The notes under the pieces: model-generated
What the model saw: the letters and a program-made list of their open reading frames with translations, nothing else
The model's database searches: none
What the model was told of the DNA's origin: nothing
DNA from: Mercurialis annua
Taxonomy: Eukaryota > Streptophyta > Magnoliopsida > Malpighiales > Euphorbiaceae
Direction of reading: 5' to 3'
Assembly: GCF_937616625.2 (NCBI RefSeq)
Contig: NC_065571.1
Span: forward strand, 24,874,201 to 24,938,200
DNA length: 64,000 nucleotides
Program-made: the position numbers and the translations under genes
In this document: piece by piece, positions 13,531 through 27,748 of the stretch
How positions within the stretch are numbered: position 1 is the first letter of the stretch
Layout of the letters: each line of letters starts with the position of its first letter

Positions 13531-15085
13531 ATGGCTAAGAAACAAATCCAAGCGTTTCACCTTTTTAGCAATATAAGCCAAACGTTTACAAACGTTACGA
13601 AACAAATCCAAGCGTTTCACCATTTTAGCAATTTAAGCCAAACGTTTACAAACGTTAGGAAACCAATCCAAGTGTTTCACCTTTTTAGCGATTTAAGCCA
13701 AACGTTTACAAACGCTACGAAACAAATCCTAACATTTCACATATTTAGCAATTTAAGCCAAACGTTTACGAATGTAACGAAATAAAACCAAGCATTTCAC
13801 CTTCTTAGCAATTTAAGCCAAACATTTACAAATGTAACGAAACAAATCCAAGTGTTTCACCTTGTTTGCAATTTAAGACAAACGTTTACAAACGTTCTTA
13901 AACAAATCCAAGCGTTTCACCTTTTTAGCAATTTAAGCCAAACGTTTACAAAGTTACGAAACAAATCCAAACTTTTCAACTATTTAGCGACTTAAGCCAA
14001 ACGTTTACAAACGGTACGAAACAAATTCAAACGTTTAACCTTTTTAGCAATTTAAGAAAAACGTTAATAAACGCTACGAAACAAATCTAAGCGTTTCACC
14101 TTTTTAGCAATTTATGCCAAACATTTACAAACATTACGAAACAAACCCAAACGTTTCACCTTTTTAGAGATATAAGCCAAATGTTTACAAACGGTACGAA
14201 ACAAATCTAAACGTTTCACCTTTTTAGAGATTTAAGCCAAATGTTTACAAACGGTACGAAATCAATCCAAACGTTTCACCTTTTTAGCAATATAAGCCAA
14301 ACGTTTACAAACGTTACGAAAATAATCCAAACGTTTCACCTTTTTAGCGATTTAAGCCAAACGTTGACAAACTTTACGAAACAAATCCAAACGTTTCACT
14401 TTTTTGCGATTTAAGCTAGACGTTAACAAAAGGTAACGAAATAAATCCAAACTTTTCACCTTTTTATCGATTTTAGTCAAACGTTTACAAACGTTACGAA
14501 ACAAATCCAAACGTTTCACCTTTTTATCGATATAAGCCAAACGTTTACAAACGTTACGAAAGAAATCTAAACGTTTAACCATTTTAGCGATATAAGCCAA
14601 CGTTTACAAACGTTACAAAACAAATCCAATATTTCACCTTTTTAGCAATTTAAGCTAAACGTTTATAAACGTTCCGAAACAAGACCAAGAGTTTCACCTT
14701 TTTAGCAATTTAAGCAAAACGTTAACAAACGTTAAGAAACAAATCCAAGAATTTTACCTTCTTAGCAATTTAAGCCAAACGTTTACAAACGTTACGAAAC
14801 AAAGCCAAACATTTCACCTTTTTACCAATTTAAGCCCAACGTTTACAAACGTTTCAAAACAAATCAAAACGTTTCCCTATTTTAGCTATTTAATCCAAAA
14901 GTTTAAAACGTTACGAAACAAATCCAAACATTTAACCTTTTTCGCTATTTATGCCAATCGTTTACAAACGGTACGAAACAAATCAAAATGTTTCACATCT
15001 TTAGCGATTTAAGCCAAACATTTACAAATTTACGAGACAAATCAAGACGTTTAACCTTTTTAGCGATTGAAGCGAAACGTTTACA
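13531..15085 (+). repeat. Domain B HOR unit B2 (1,555 bp, long form)
   Basis: Long unit of about 26 monomers. It carries the three monomers missing from B' short units (marked by GAAAATAATCC, GTTGACAAAC and AAAAGGTAACG, about 14,300-14,440). Variants CCTTGTTTGC and AAATGTAACG are shared with B3 and with B'4. Confidence 0.88.
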
Positions 15086-16642
15086 ATGGCTAAGAAACAA
15101 ATCCAAGCGTTTCACCTTTTTAGCAATATAAGCCAAACGTTTACAAACCTTACGAAACAAATCCAAGCGTTTCACCATTTTAGCAATTTAAGCCAAACGT
15201 TTACAAACGTTAGGAAACCAATCCAAGTGTTTCACCTTTTTAGCGATTTAAGCCAAACGTTTACAAACGCTACGAAACAAATCCTAACATTTCACATATT
15301 TAGCAATTTAAGCCAAACGTTTACGAATGTAACGAAATAAAACCAAGCATTTCACCTTCTTAGCAATTTAAGCCAAACATTTACAAATGTAACGAAACAA
15401 ATCCAAGTGTTTCACCTTGTTTGCAATTTAAGACAAACGTTTACAAACGTTCTTAAACAAATCCAAGCGTTTCACCTTTTTAGCAATTTAAGCCAAACGT
15501 TTACAAAGTTACGAAACAAATCCAAACGTTTCAACTATTTAGCGACTTAAGCCAAACGTTTACAAACAGAACGAAACAAATTCAAACGTTTCCCCTTTTT
15601 AGCAATTTAAGAAAAACGTTAATAAACGCTACGAAACAAATCTAAGCGTTTCAACCTTTTTAGCAATTTATGCCAAACGTTTACAAACATTGCGAAACAA
15701 ACCCAAACGTTTCTCCTTTTTAGAGATATAAGCCAAATGTTTACAAACGGTACGAAACAAATCCAAACGTTTCACCTTTTTAGAGATTTAAGCCAAATGT
15801 TTACAAACGCTACGAAATCAATCCAAACGTTTCACCTTTTTAGCAATATAAGCCAAACGTTTACAAACGTTACGAAAATAATCCAAACGTTTCACCTTTT
15901 TAGCGATTTAAGCCAAACGTTGACAAACTTTACGAAACAAATCCAAACGTTTCACTTTTTTGCGATTTAAGCTAGACGTTAACAAAAGGTAACGAAATAA
16001 ATCCAAACTTTTCACCTTTTTAGCGATTTTAGTCAAACGTTTACAAAAGTTACGAAACAAATCCAAACGTTTCACCTTTTTATCGATATAAGCCAAACGT
16101 TTACAAACGTTACGAAAGAAATCTAAACGTTTAACCATTTTAGCGATATAAGCCAACGTTTACAAACGTTACAAAACAAATCCAAGTATTTCACCTTTTT
16201 AGCAATTTAAGCTAAACGTTTATAAACGTTCCGAAACAAGACCAAGAGTTTCACCTTTTTAGCAATTTAAGCAAAACGTTAACAAACGTTAAGAAACAAA
16301 TCCAAGAATTTTACCTTCTTAGCAATTTAAGCCAAACGTTTACAAACGTTACGAAATAAAGCCAAACATTTCACCTTTTTACCAATTTAAGCCCAACGTT
16401 TACAAACGTTTCAAAACAAATCAAAACGTTTCCCTATTTTAGCTATTTAATCCAAAAGTTTGAAACGTTACGAAACAAATCCAAACATTTAACCTTTTTC
16501 GCTATTTATGCCAATCGTTTACAAACGGTACGAAACAAATCAAAATGTTTCACATATTTAGCGATTTAAGCCAAACATTTACAAATTTACGAGACAAATC
16601 AAGACGTTTAACCTTTTTAGCGATTGAAGCGAAACGTTTACA
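15086..16642 (+). repeat. Domain B HOR unit B3 (1,557 bp, long form)
   Basis: Long unit, nearly identical to B2 monomer by monomer. A 1 bp gain (TTTCAACC instead of TTTCACC, about 15,650) and a handful of substitutions distinguish it. Confidence 0.88.
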
Positions 16643-17362
16643 ATGGCTAAGAAACAAATCCAAGAGTTTCACCTTTTTAGCAATATAAGCCAAACGTATA
16701 CAAACGTTTCGAAACAAATCCAAGCGTTTCACCATTTTAGCAATTTAAGCCAAACGTTTACAAACGTTAGGAAACCAATCCAAGTGTTTCACCTTTTTAG
16801 CGATTTAAGCCAAACGTTTACAAACGCTACAAAACAAATCCTAACATTTCATATATTTAGCAATTTAAGCCAAACGTTTACGAATGTAACAAAATAAAAC
16901 CAAGCATTTCACCTTCTTAGCAATTTAAGCCAAACATTTACAAATGTAACGAAACAAATCCAAGTGTTTCACCTTGTTTGCAATTTAAGACAAACGTTTA
17001 CAAACGTTCTTAAACAAATCCAAGCGTTTCACCTTTTTAGCAATTTAAGCCAAACGTTTACAAAGTTACGAAACAAATCCAAACGTTTCAACTATTTAGC
17101 GACTTAAGCCAAACGTTTACAAACGGTACGAAACAAATTCAAACGTTTAACCTTTTTAGCAATTTAAGCAAAACGTTAACTAACGCTACGAAACGTTACG
17201 AAACAAATCTAAGCGTTTCACCTTTTTAGCAATTTATGCCAAACGTTTACAAACGTTGCGAAACAAACCCAAACGTTTCACCTTTTTAGAGATATAAGCC
17301 AAACGTTTACAAACGGTACGAAACAAATCCAAACGTTTCACCTTTTTAGAGATTTAAGCCAA
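16643..17362 (+). repeat. B-to-C transition segment
   Basis: It starts as a fourth B unit at the ACAATGGCTAAG marker. By about 17,160-17,200 it has C-type sequence (GTTAACTAACGCTACG followed by an extra ACGAAACGTT decamer). The exchange point lies in monomers common to B and C and cannot be placed more closely by eye. Confidence 0.75.
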
Positions 17363-20300
17363 ATGTTTACAAACGCTACGAAATCAATCCAAACGTTTCA
17401 CCTTTTTAGCAATATAAGCCAAACGTTTACAAACGTTACGAAAATAATCCAAATGTTTCACCTTTTTAGCGATTTATGCCAAACGTTGACAAACTTTACG
17501 AAACAAATCCAAACGTTTCACTTCTTTTGCGATTTAAGCCAGACGTTAACAAAAGGTAACGAAATAAATCCAAACTTTTCACCTTTTTAGCGATTTTAGT
17601 CAAACGTTTACAAACGTTACGAAACAAATCCAAACGTTTCACCTTTTTATCGATATAAGCCAAACGTTTACAAACGTTACGAAAGAAATCTAAACGTTTA
17701 ACCATTTTAGCGATATAAGCCAACGTTTACAAATGTTACGAAACAAATCCAAGCGTTTCACCTTTTTAGCAATATAAGCCAAATGTTTACAAACGTTACG
17801 AAACAAATCCAAGCGTTTCATCTTTTTAGTAATTATGCCTAACGTTTACAAACGTTACCAAACAAATTCCAAACGATTCACCTTTTTAGCAATTCAAGCG
17901 AAACGTTTACAAACGTTACGAAACAAATCCAAACGTTTTACCTTTTTAGCGATTTAAGCCAAATGTTTACAAACGTTACGAAACAAATCCAAACGTTGCA
18001 CCTTTTTAGCAATTTAAGCCAAACATTTACAAAGGTTAAGAAACAAATTCAAATGTTTCAACTTATTAGAAATTTAAGCCAAACGTTTACAAATGTTACG
18101 AAACAAATCCAAACATTTTTCCCTTTTTAGCGATATAAGCCAAACGTTTAAAAATGATATGAAACAAATCAAGACGTTTCACATTTTTAGCGATTTAAGC
18201 CAAACGTTACGAAAGAAAACCAAACGTTTACAAACTTGACAAATCAAATCCCAGCGTTTCACCTTTTTAGCAATATAAGCCAAACATTTACAAACGTTAC
18301 GAAACAAATTCAATGTTTCACCTTTTTAGCGATTTAAGCCACACTTTTACAAACAATACGAAACAAAATTAATGTTTCACCTTTTTAGCAATTTAAGCCA
18401 AACGTTTACAAACATTATGAAAAAAATCCAAACGTTTCCCCATTTTAGCGATTTGAACCAAACGATTAAAACATTACGAAACAAATCAAAATGTTTCACC
18501 TCTTTAGCGATTTATGCCAAACGTTTACAAATGTTACGAAAGAAATCCAAACGTTTCACCTTTTTAGATATTGAAGCCAAACGTGATAAAACAAATCCAA
18601 ACGTTTCACCATACTAGCGATTTAAGCTAAACGTTTAAAAACGTCACAAAACAAATCCAAACATTTCACCTTTTCGGCGATTTAAGCCAAACGTAAACAA
18701 ACGTTACGAAACAAAACCAAACGTTTACAGACGTTACGAAACAAATCGAAGCGTTTCACCTTTTTAACAGTTTAAGCCGAACGTTTACAAATGTTACGAA
18801 ACAAATCCAAGCGTTTCACCTTTTTAGCAATTTCAGCAAAACGTTTACAAATATTCAGAAACAAATCCAAGCATTTCACCTTTTTAGTAATTTAAGCAAA
18901 ACGTTTACAAACGTTACGAAACAAATCCAAGCGTTTCACCTTTTTAGCAATATAAGCCAAACCTTTACAAATGTTACGAAACAAATTCAATGTTTCACCT
19001 TTTATGCGATTTAAGCCGAATGTTTACAAACGATACAAAACAAAACAAACGTTTCACCTTTTTAGCAATTTAAGCCAAATGTTTACAAACATTACGAAAC
19101 AAATCCAAACGTTTCCCCATTTTAGAAATTTAAGCCAAACATTTAAAACGTTACAAAACAAATCCAAATGTTTCACCTTTTTAGTTATTTATGCCAAACC
19201 TTTACAAACGTTACGAAACAAATCAAAACGTTTCACCTTTTTAGCAATTGAAGCCAAACGTTTACAAACGTTATGAAAAAATCCAAACGTTTCCCCGTAT
19301 TAGCGATTTAAGCCAAACGTTTAAAAACGTTACGAAACAAATCCAAACGTTTCACCTTTTTAGCGAGTGAAGCCAAACGTTAACAAACGTTACGTAACAA
19401 ACCCAAATGTTTATAAACATTACAAAACAAATCCAAGTGTGTTACCGTTTAAGCAATTTAAGCCAAACATTTCCAAATGTTATGAAACAAATCCAAGTGT
19501 TTTACTTTTTTAGCAATTAAAGAAAAACGTTAAAAACGTTACGAAACAAATCAAAACGTTACGAAACAAAACCAAACGTTTACAAACGTTACGAAACAAA
19601 TCAAATCGTTTCACTTTTTTAGCAATTTAAGCCAAACGTTTACAAACGTTACGAAAAAAATCCAAGCGTTTCATCTTTTTAGCAATATAAGCCAAACGTT
19701 TACAAACGTTACGAAACAAATCCAAGCGTTTCACCATTTTAGCAATTTAAGCCAAACGTTTACAAACGTTAGGAAACCAATCCAAGTGTTTCACCTTTTT
19801 AGCGATTTAAGCCAAACGTTTACAAACGCTACGAAACAAATCCTAACATTTCACATATTTAGCAATTTAAGCCAAACGTTTACGAATGTAACGAAATAAA
19901 ACCAAGCATTTCACCTTCTTAGCAATTTAAGCCAAACATTTACAAATGTAACGAAACAAATCCAAGTGTTTCACCTTGTTTGCAATTTAAGACAAACGTT
20001 TACAAACGTTCTTAAACAAATCCAAGCGTTTCACCTTTTTAGCAATTTAAGCCAAACGTTTACAAAGTTACGAAACAAATCCAAACTTTTCAACTATTTA
20101 GCGACTTAAGCCAAACGTTTACAAACGGTACGAAACAAATTCAAACGTTTAACCTTTTTAGCAATTTAAGCAAAACGTTAACAAACGCTACGAAACGTTA
20201 CGAAACAAATCTAAGCGTTTCACCTTTTTAGCAATTTATGCCAAACGTTGACAAACGTTGCGAAACAAACCCAAACGTTTCACCTTTTTAGAGATATAAG

Positions 20301-20364
20301 CCAAACGTTTACAAACGGTACGAAACAAATCCAAACGTTTCACCTTTTTAGAGATTTAAGCCAA
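17363..20364 (+). repeat. Domain C HOR unit C1 (3,002 bp)
   Basis: Full C unit. The segment just upstream carries a private TTAACTAACG at 17,176. The same private variant sits 34,215 bp downstream at 51,391, directly before C'1. It marks the first C unit in both macro-copies. Confidence 0.88.
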
Positions 20365-22745
20365 ATGTTTACAAACGCTACGAAATCAATCCAAACGTTT
20401 CACCTTTTTAGCAATATAAGCCAAACGTTTACAAACGTTACGAAAATAATCCAAATGTTTCACCTTTTTAGCGATTTATGCCAAACGTTGACAAATTTTA
20501 CGAAACAAATCCAAACGTTTCACTTCTTTTGCGATTTAAGCCAGACGTTAACAAAAGGTAACGAAATAAATCCAAACTTTTCACCTTTTTAGCGATTTTA
20601 GTCAAACGTTTACAAACGTTACGAAACAAATCCAAACGTTTCACCTTTTTATCGATATAAGCCAAACGTTTACAAACATTACGAAAGAAATCTAAACGTT
20701 TAACCATTTTAGCGATATAAGCCAACGTTTACAAATGTTAAGAAACAAATCCAAGCGTTTCACCTTTTTAGCAAATTAAGCCAAATGTTTACAAACGTTA
20801 CGAAACAAATCCAAGTGTTTCATCTTTTTAGTAATTATGCCTAACGTTTACAAACGTTACCAAACAAATTCCAAACGATTCACCTTTTTAGCAATTCAAG
20901 CGAAACGTTTACAAACGTTACGAAACAAATCCAAACGTTTTACCTTTTTAGCGATTTAAGCCAAATGTTTACAAACGTTACGAAACAAATCCAAACGTTG
21001 CACCTTTTTATCAATTTAAGCCAAACATTTACAAAGGTTAAGAAACAAATTCAAATGTTTCAACTTATTAGAAATTTAATCCAAACGTTTACAAATGTTA
21101 CGAAACAAATCCAAACATTTTTCCCTTTTTAGCGATTTAAGCCAAACGTTTAAAAATGATATGAAACAAATCAAAACGTTTCACGTTTTTAGCGATTTAA
21201 GCCAAACGTTACGAAAGAAAACCAAACGTTTACAAACTTGACAAAACAAATCCCAGCGTTTCACCTTTTTAGCAATATAAGCCAAACATTTACAAACGTT
21301 ACGAAACAAATTCAATGTTTCACCTTTTTAGCGATTTAAGCCACACTTTTACAAAGAATACGAAACAAAATTAACGTTTCACCTTTTTAGCAATTTAAGC
21401 CAAACGTTTACAAACATTATGAAAAAAATCCAAACGTTTCCCCATTTTACCGATTTGAACCAAACGATTAAAACATTACGAAACAAATCAAAATGTTTCA
21501 CCTTTTTAGCGATTTATGCCAAACGTTTACAAATGTTACGAAAGAAATCCAAACGTTTCACCTTTTTAGATATTGAAGCCAAACGTGATAAAACAAATCC
21601 AAACGTTTCACCATACTAGCGATTTAAGCTAAACGTTTAAAAACGTCACAAAACAAATCCAAACATTTCACCTTTTCGGCGATTTAAGCCAAACGTAAAC
21701 AAACGTTACGAAACAAAACCAAACGTTTACAGACGTTACGAAACAAATCGAAGCGTTTCACCTTTTTAACAATTTAAGCCGAACGTTTACAAATGTTACG
21801 AAACAAATCCAAGCGTTTCACCTTTTTAGCAATTTCAGCAAAACGTTTACAAATGTTCAGAAACAAATCCAAGCATTTCACCTTTTTAGTAATTTAAGCC
21901 AAACGTTTACAAACGTTACGAAACAAATCCAAGCGTTTCACCTTTTTAGCAATATAAGCCAAACCTTTACAAATGTTACGAAACAAATTCAATGTTTCAC
22001 CTTTTATGCGATTTAAGCCGAATGTTTACAAACGATACAAAACAAAACAAACGTTTCACCTTTTTAGCAATTTAAGCGAAATATTTACAAACATTACGAA
22101 ACAAATCCAAACGTTTCCCCATTTTAGAAATTTAAGCCAAACATTTAAAACGTTACAAAACAAATCCAAATGTTTCACCTTTTTAGTTATTTATGCCAAA
22201 CCTTTACAAACGTTACGAAACAAATCAAAACGTTTCACCTTTTTAGCAATTGAAGCCAAACGTTTACAAACGTTATGAAAAAATCCAAACGTTTCCCCGT
22301 ATTAGCGATTTAAGCCAAACGTTTAAAAACGTTACGAAACAAATCCAAACGTTTCACCTTTTTAGCGAGTGAAGCCAAACGTTAACAAACGTTACGTAAC
22401 AAACCCAAATGTTTATAAACATTACAAAACAAATCCAAGTGTGTTACCGTTTAAGCAATTTAAGCCAAACATTTCCAAATGTTATGAAACAAATCCAAGT
22501 GTTTTACTTTTTTAGCAATTAAAGCAAAACGTTAAAAACGTTACGAAACAAATCAAAACGTTACGAAACAAAACCAAACGTTTACAAACGTTACGAAACA
22601 AATCAAATCGTTTCACTTTTTTAGCAATTTAAGCCAAACGTTTACAAACGTTACGAAAAAAATCCAAGCGTTTCATCTTTTTAGCAATATAAGCCAAACG
22701 TTTACAAACGTTACGAAACAAATCCAAGCGTTTCACCATTTTAGC
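20365..22745 (+). repeat. Domain C HOR unit C2 (truncated, ~2.38 kb)
   Basis: Second C unit, near-identical to C1 until it is cut by the switch to domain D. The switch lies between 22,739 and 22,772, inside a shared AAGCCAAACGTTTACAAACG stretch. TTAGGAAACC (C type) is replaced by TTATGAAAC (D type). Confidence 0.85.
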
Positions 22746-23830
22746 AATTTAAGCCAAACGTTTACAAACGTTATGAAACAAATCCGAACGTTTCACCTTA
22801 TTAGGGATTTAAGCTAAACGTTTAAAAGCGTTACGAAACAAATCCAAACGTTTCATCTTTTTAGCGATTTAAGACAGACGTAAACAAACGTTACGAAACA
22901 AAACCAAACGTTTACAAACGTTACGAAACAAACCCAAGCGTTTCACCTTTTTAGCATTTAAGCTAAACGTTTACAAATGTTCAGAAACAAATCCAAGCGT
23001 TTCACCTTTTTAGCAATTTAAGCCAAACGTTTACAAATGTTCAAAAACAGATCCAAGCGTTTCACCTTTTTAGTAATTTAAGCCAAACGTTTATAAACTA
23101 TACGAAACAAACCCAAGCGTTTGACCTTTTTAGCAATTTAAGCCAAACGTTTACAAACGTTACAAAACAAATTCAATGTTTCACCTTTTTAGCGATTTAA
23201 GCCGAACGTTTACAAACGATACGAAACAAAACAAACGTTTCACCTTTTTAGCAGTTTAAGCCAAATGTTTTCAAACATTACGAAACAAATCCAAACGTTT
23301 CACCTTTTTAGCGATTTAAGCCAAACGTTAACAAACTTTACGAAACAAATCCAAACGTGTCACTTTTTTAGCGATTTAAGCCAAACGTTAACAAATCTAA
23401 CGAAATAGATCCAAACTTTTCCCCTTTTTAGCGATTTAAGCCAAACATTTACAAAGGTTACGAAACAAATCCAAACGGTTCACCTTTTCAGCGATATAAG
23501 CGAAACGTTTACAAACGTTACGAAAGAAAGCCAAGCGTTTCTCCATTTTAGCGATATAAGCCAAACGTTTACAAACGTTACGAAATAAATCCAAATGTTT
23601 CACTATTTTAGCGATTTAAGCCAACTTTTACAAACGTTACGAAACAAATACAAGCGTTTCACCTTTTTAATAATTTATGCCAAATGTTTACAAACGTTAC
23701 GAAACAAATCAAATCGTTTCACCTTTTTAGCAATTTATGCCTCACGTTTTCAAACGTTACGAAATAAATCCAAACGATTCACCTTTTTAGCGATTTAGAC
23801 AAAGTTAACAAACAATACGAAACAAAACCA
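22746..23830 (+). repeat. Domain D, leading partial unit
   Basis: D-type monomers with TTATTAGGGATTT and GACAGACGTAAAC. They align to about 60,020-61,105 at offset 37,275. A related block with the same marks also appears at the start of domain E (about 30,600-30,720). Confidence 0.82.
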
Positions 23831-26800
23831 AACGTTTCCGAACGTTACGAAACAAATCCAAGCGTTTATCCTTTTTAGCAATCTAAGGCAAACGTTTACA
23901 TACGTTATGAAACAAATTCAAGCGTTTCACCTTTTTAGTAATTTAAGCAAAACGTTTACAAATATTTTGAAACAAATCCAAGTGTTTCACCTTTTTAGTA
24001 ATTTAAGCCAAACGTTTACAAACGTTTCGAAACTAATCCAAGCTTTTCACCTTTTTAGCAATTTAAGCGAAATGTTCAAAAACGTTGCGAGACAAATTCA
24101 ATGTTTCACATTTTTAGCGATTTAAGCCGAACGTTTACAAACGATACGAAACAAAACAAATGTTTCACGTTTTTAGGAATTTAAGCCAAACGTTTATAAA
24201 CATTACGAAACAAATCCAAACGTTTCCTCAGTTTAGGGATTTAAACCAAACGTTTACAAACGTTACGAAATAAATTTAAATGTTTCACCATTTTAGCGAT
24301 TTAAGCCAACGTTTACAAACGTTACGAAACAAATCCAAACGTTTCACCTTTTTAGCAATTTAAGCCAAATGTTTACAAACGTTATGAAACAAATCCAATC
24401 GTTTCACCTTTTTAGCAATTTATGCCTAACGTTTACAAACGTTACGAAACAAATCCAAACGATTCACCTTTTTAGCGAATTAGCCAAAGTTAACAAACGA
24501 TACGAAACAAAACCAAACGTTTCCAAACGTTACGAAACAAATCCAAGCGTTTATCCTTTTTAGCAATTTAAGCCAAACGTTTACATACGTTATGAAACAA
24601 ATCCAAGCATTTCACCTTTTTAGTAATTTAAGCAAAACGTTTAAAAATGTTTAGAAACAAATCCAAGTGCTTCACCTTTTTAGGTTTTTAAACCAAACGT
24701 TTACAAACGTTTCGAAACTAATCCAAGCGTTTCCTCATTTTAGCGATTTAAACCAAACGTTTATAACGTTACGAAACAAACCCAAAGGTTTCACCTTTTT
24801 AGCGATTTATACCAAATGTTTACAAACGTTACGAAACAAATCCAAACGCTTCACCTTTTTAGCGATTGAAGCCAAACGTTTAAATACGTTACGAAACAAA
24901 TTAAAACGTTTCCCCTTTTTAGCGATTTAAGCAAAACATTAACAAACGTTACGAAACAAAACAAAATGTTTACAAACGTTACGAAACAAATCCAAGCGTT
25001 TCCCCTTTTTAGCAATTTTAGCCAAACGTTTACAAATGTTATGAAACATATCAAAGCGTTACCCTTTTTTAGCAATTAAAGCAAAACATTTACAAACGTT
25101 ACGAAATAAATCCAAACGTTACAAAAACAAACCCAACGTTTGCAAACGTTACGAAATAAACCCAAGCGTTTCACCTTTTTAGCAATTCAAGCCAAACGTT
25201 TACAAAAGTTACGAAACAAATCCACGCATTTCACCTTTTTAGCAAATTAAGCAAAACGCTTACAAATGTTATGAAACAAATCCAAAAATTTCACCTTTTT
25301 AGCGATTTAAGCCGAACATTTACAAACATTACGAAACAAAACCAAACGTTTCACCTTTTTTAGCGATTTGAGCCAAACGCTTACAAACATTACGAAACAA
25401 ATCCAAACGTTTTTCCATTTTAGCGATTTAAGCCAAACTTTTTAAACGTTGCGAAAAAAATCCAAACGTTTCACATTTTTAGCGATTGAAGCCAAACGTT
25501 TACAAACGTTACGAAACAAATCCAAACGTTTCACATATTTAGCAATTTAAGCCAAACATTTACTAACATTACGAAACAAAACCAAGCGTATCACCTTTTT
25601 AGCAATTTAAACCAAAAATTTACAAACGTAGCAAAACAAATCCATGCGTTTCACCTTTTTAGCAAAGGGAAACATTTACAAATGTTACGAAACAAATCCA
25701 AGCGTTTCACCATTTTAGCAATCTAAGGGAAACATTTACAAACGTTACGAAACAAATCCAAGCGTTTCACCTTTTTAGCAATTTATGCCAAACGTTTACA
25801 AACGTTGGGAAACAAATACAAACGTTTCCCCTTTTTAGCGATATAAGCCAAACGTTTACAAACGATACGAAACAAATCCAAACGTATCACCTTTTTAGCG
25901 ATTTAAGCCAAACGTTGACAAACTTTACGAACCAAATCCAAACGTTTCACCTTTTTAGCGATTTAAGTCAAACGTTAACAAATGTAACGAAATAGATCCA
26001 AACTTTTCACTTTTTTAGCGATTTAAGCCAAACGTTTACAAACGTTACGAAACAAATCCAAACGCTTCACCTTTTTAGCGATATAAGCGAAACGTTTACA
26101 AACGTTACGAATGAAAGCCAAGCGTTTCACCATTTTAGCGATATAAGCCAAACGTTTACAAACGTTACGAAATAAATCCAAATGTTTCACCATTTTAGCG
26201 ATTTAAGCCAACTTTTACAAACGTTACGAAACAAATCCAAGCGTTTCACCTTTTTAATAATTTAAGCAAAATGTCTACAAACGTTACGAAACAAAGCCAA
26301 TCGTTTCACCTTTTTAGCAATTTATGCCTAACGTTTACAAACGTTACGAAACAAATCAAACGATTCACCTTTTTAGCGATTTAGCCAAAATTAACAAACG
26401 ATACGAAACAAAACCAAGTGTTTCCAAACGTTACGAAACAAATCCAAGCGTTTATCCTTTTTAGAAATTTAAGCCAAACGTTTACATACGTTATGAAACA
26501 AATCCAAGCGTTTCACCTTTTTTGTAATTTAAGCAAAACGTTTACATATGTTTTGAAACAAATCCAAGTGTTTCACCTTTTTAGCAATTTAAGCCAAACG
26601 TTTACAAACGTTTCGAAACTAATCCAAGCGTTTCACCTTTTTAGTAATTTAAGCGAAACGTTCACAAACGTTATGAAACAAATTACATGTTTCACATTTT
26701 TAGCGATTTAAGCCGAACGTTTACAAACGATACGAAACAAAACAAATGTTTCACGTTTTTAGGAATATATGCCAAACGTTTACAAACATTACGAAACAAA

Positions 26801-27101
26801 TCCAAACGTTACCTCATTTTAGGGATTTAAACCAAACGTTTACAAATGTTACGAAATAAATCCAAATGTTTCACCATTTTAGCGATTTAAACCAACTTTT
26901 ACAAACGTTACGAAACAAATCCAAGCGTTTCATCTTTTTAATAATTTAAGCCAAATGTTTACAAACGTTACGAAACCAATCCAATCGTTTCACTTTTTTA
27001 GCAATTTATGCCTAACGTTTTCAAACGTTACGAAAAAAATCCAAACGATTCACCTTTTTAGCGATTTAGACAAAGTTAACAAACAATACGAAACAAAACC
27101 A
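23831..27101 (+). repeat. Domain D HOR unit D1 (3,271 bp)
   Basis: Complete D unit. Through about 26,725 it aligns with D' (61,106 to window end) at a constant 37,275 bp offset with few substitutions. At about 25,660 a monomer is shortened (AGCAAAGGGAAAC), and the same short monomer is present in D' at about 62,936. Confidence 0.87.
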
Positions 27102-27748
27102 AATGTTTCCGAACGTTACGAAACAAATCCAAGCGTTTATCCATTTTAGCAATCTAAGCCAAACGTTTACATACGTTATGAAACAAATTCAAGCGTTTCA
27201 CCTTTTTAGTAATTTAAGCAAAATGTTTACAAATATTTTGAAACAAATCCAAGTGTTTCACCTTTTTAGTAATTTAAGCCAAACGTTTATAAACGTTTCG
27301 AAACTAATCCAAGCGTTTCACCTTTTTAGCAATTTAAGTGAAATGTTCAAAAACGTTGCGAAACAAATTCAATGTTTCACATTTTTTAGCAATTTAAGCC
27401 GAACGTTTACAAACGATACGAAACAAAACAAATGTTTCACGTTTTTAGGAATTTATGCCAAACGTTTATAAACATTACGAAACAAATCCAAACGTTACCT
27501 CATTTTAGGGATTTAAACCAAATGTTTACAAACGTTACGAAATAAATCCAAATGTTTCACCATTTTAGCGATTTAATCCAACGTTAACAAACGTTACGAA
27601 ACAAATCCAAGTGTTTCACCTTTTTAGCAATTTAAGCCAAATGTTTACAAACGTTACGAAACAAATCCAATCGTTTCACCTTTTTAGCAATTTATGCCTA
27701 ACGTTTACAAACGTTACGAAACAAATCCAAACGATTCACCTTTTTAGC
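26378..27748 (+). repeat. Tandem pair of 685 bp sub-HOR blocks in domain D
   Basis: Two adjacent blocks, 26,378-27,062 (685 bp) and 27,063-27,748 (686 bp), repeat the same monomer series. This includes a TTTCC(A/G)AACG monomer, a TACATACGTTATG monomer, a TTTTGAAAC monomer and a TTTCGAAACTAATCC monomer in that order. A third block starts at 27,749 but diverges partway. The partner in the preceding unit is 23,792-24,476. Confidence 0.84.

Larger units (their letters stand above)
12155..17100 (+). repeat. HOR domain B (1.38 and 1.56 kb units)
   Basis: The ACAATGGCTAAG marker now recurs at 12155, 13531, 15086 and 16643, i.e. every 1,376, 1,555 and 1,557 bp (about 23 or 26 monomers). Each unit resembles an A unit with about 1.9 kb removed. 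The monomer ending GATATAAGCCAACG is followed directly by the GTTCCGAAACAAGACC region, whereas A has a long intervening block. The 180 bp length difference is three monomers. The right edge into C lies somewhere in 16.68-17.17 kb and is hidden by shared monomers. Confidence 0.88.
17100..22745 (+). repeat. HOR domain C (3,002 bp units)
   Basis: About 50 monomers per unit. The phase marker is ATGTTTACAAACGCTACG at 17,363 and 20,365. The unit is a mosaic. About 19.68-20.72 kb is B-like, about 17.72-19.26 kb matches the A block with ATTATGCCTAACG and CTTATTAGAAATTT, and about 19.26-19.68 kb holds monomers not seen in A (CCCCGTATTAGCG, GAGTGAAGCC, GTGTTACCGTTTAAGC), some of which look D-like. Confidence 0.88.
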
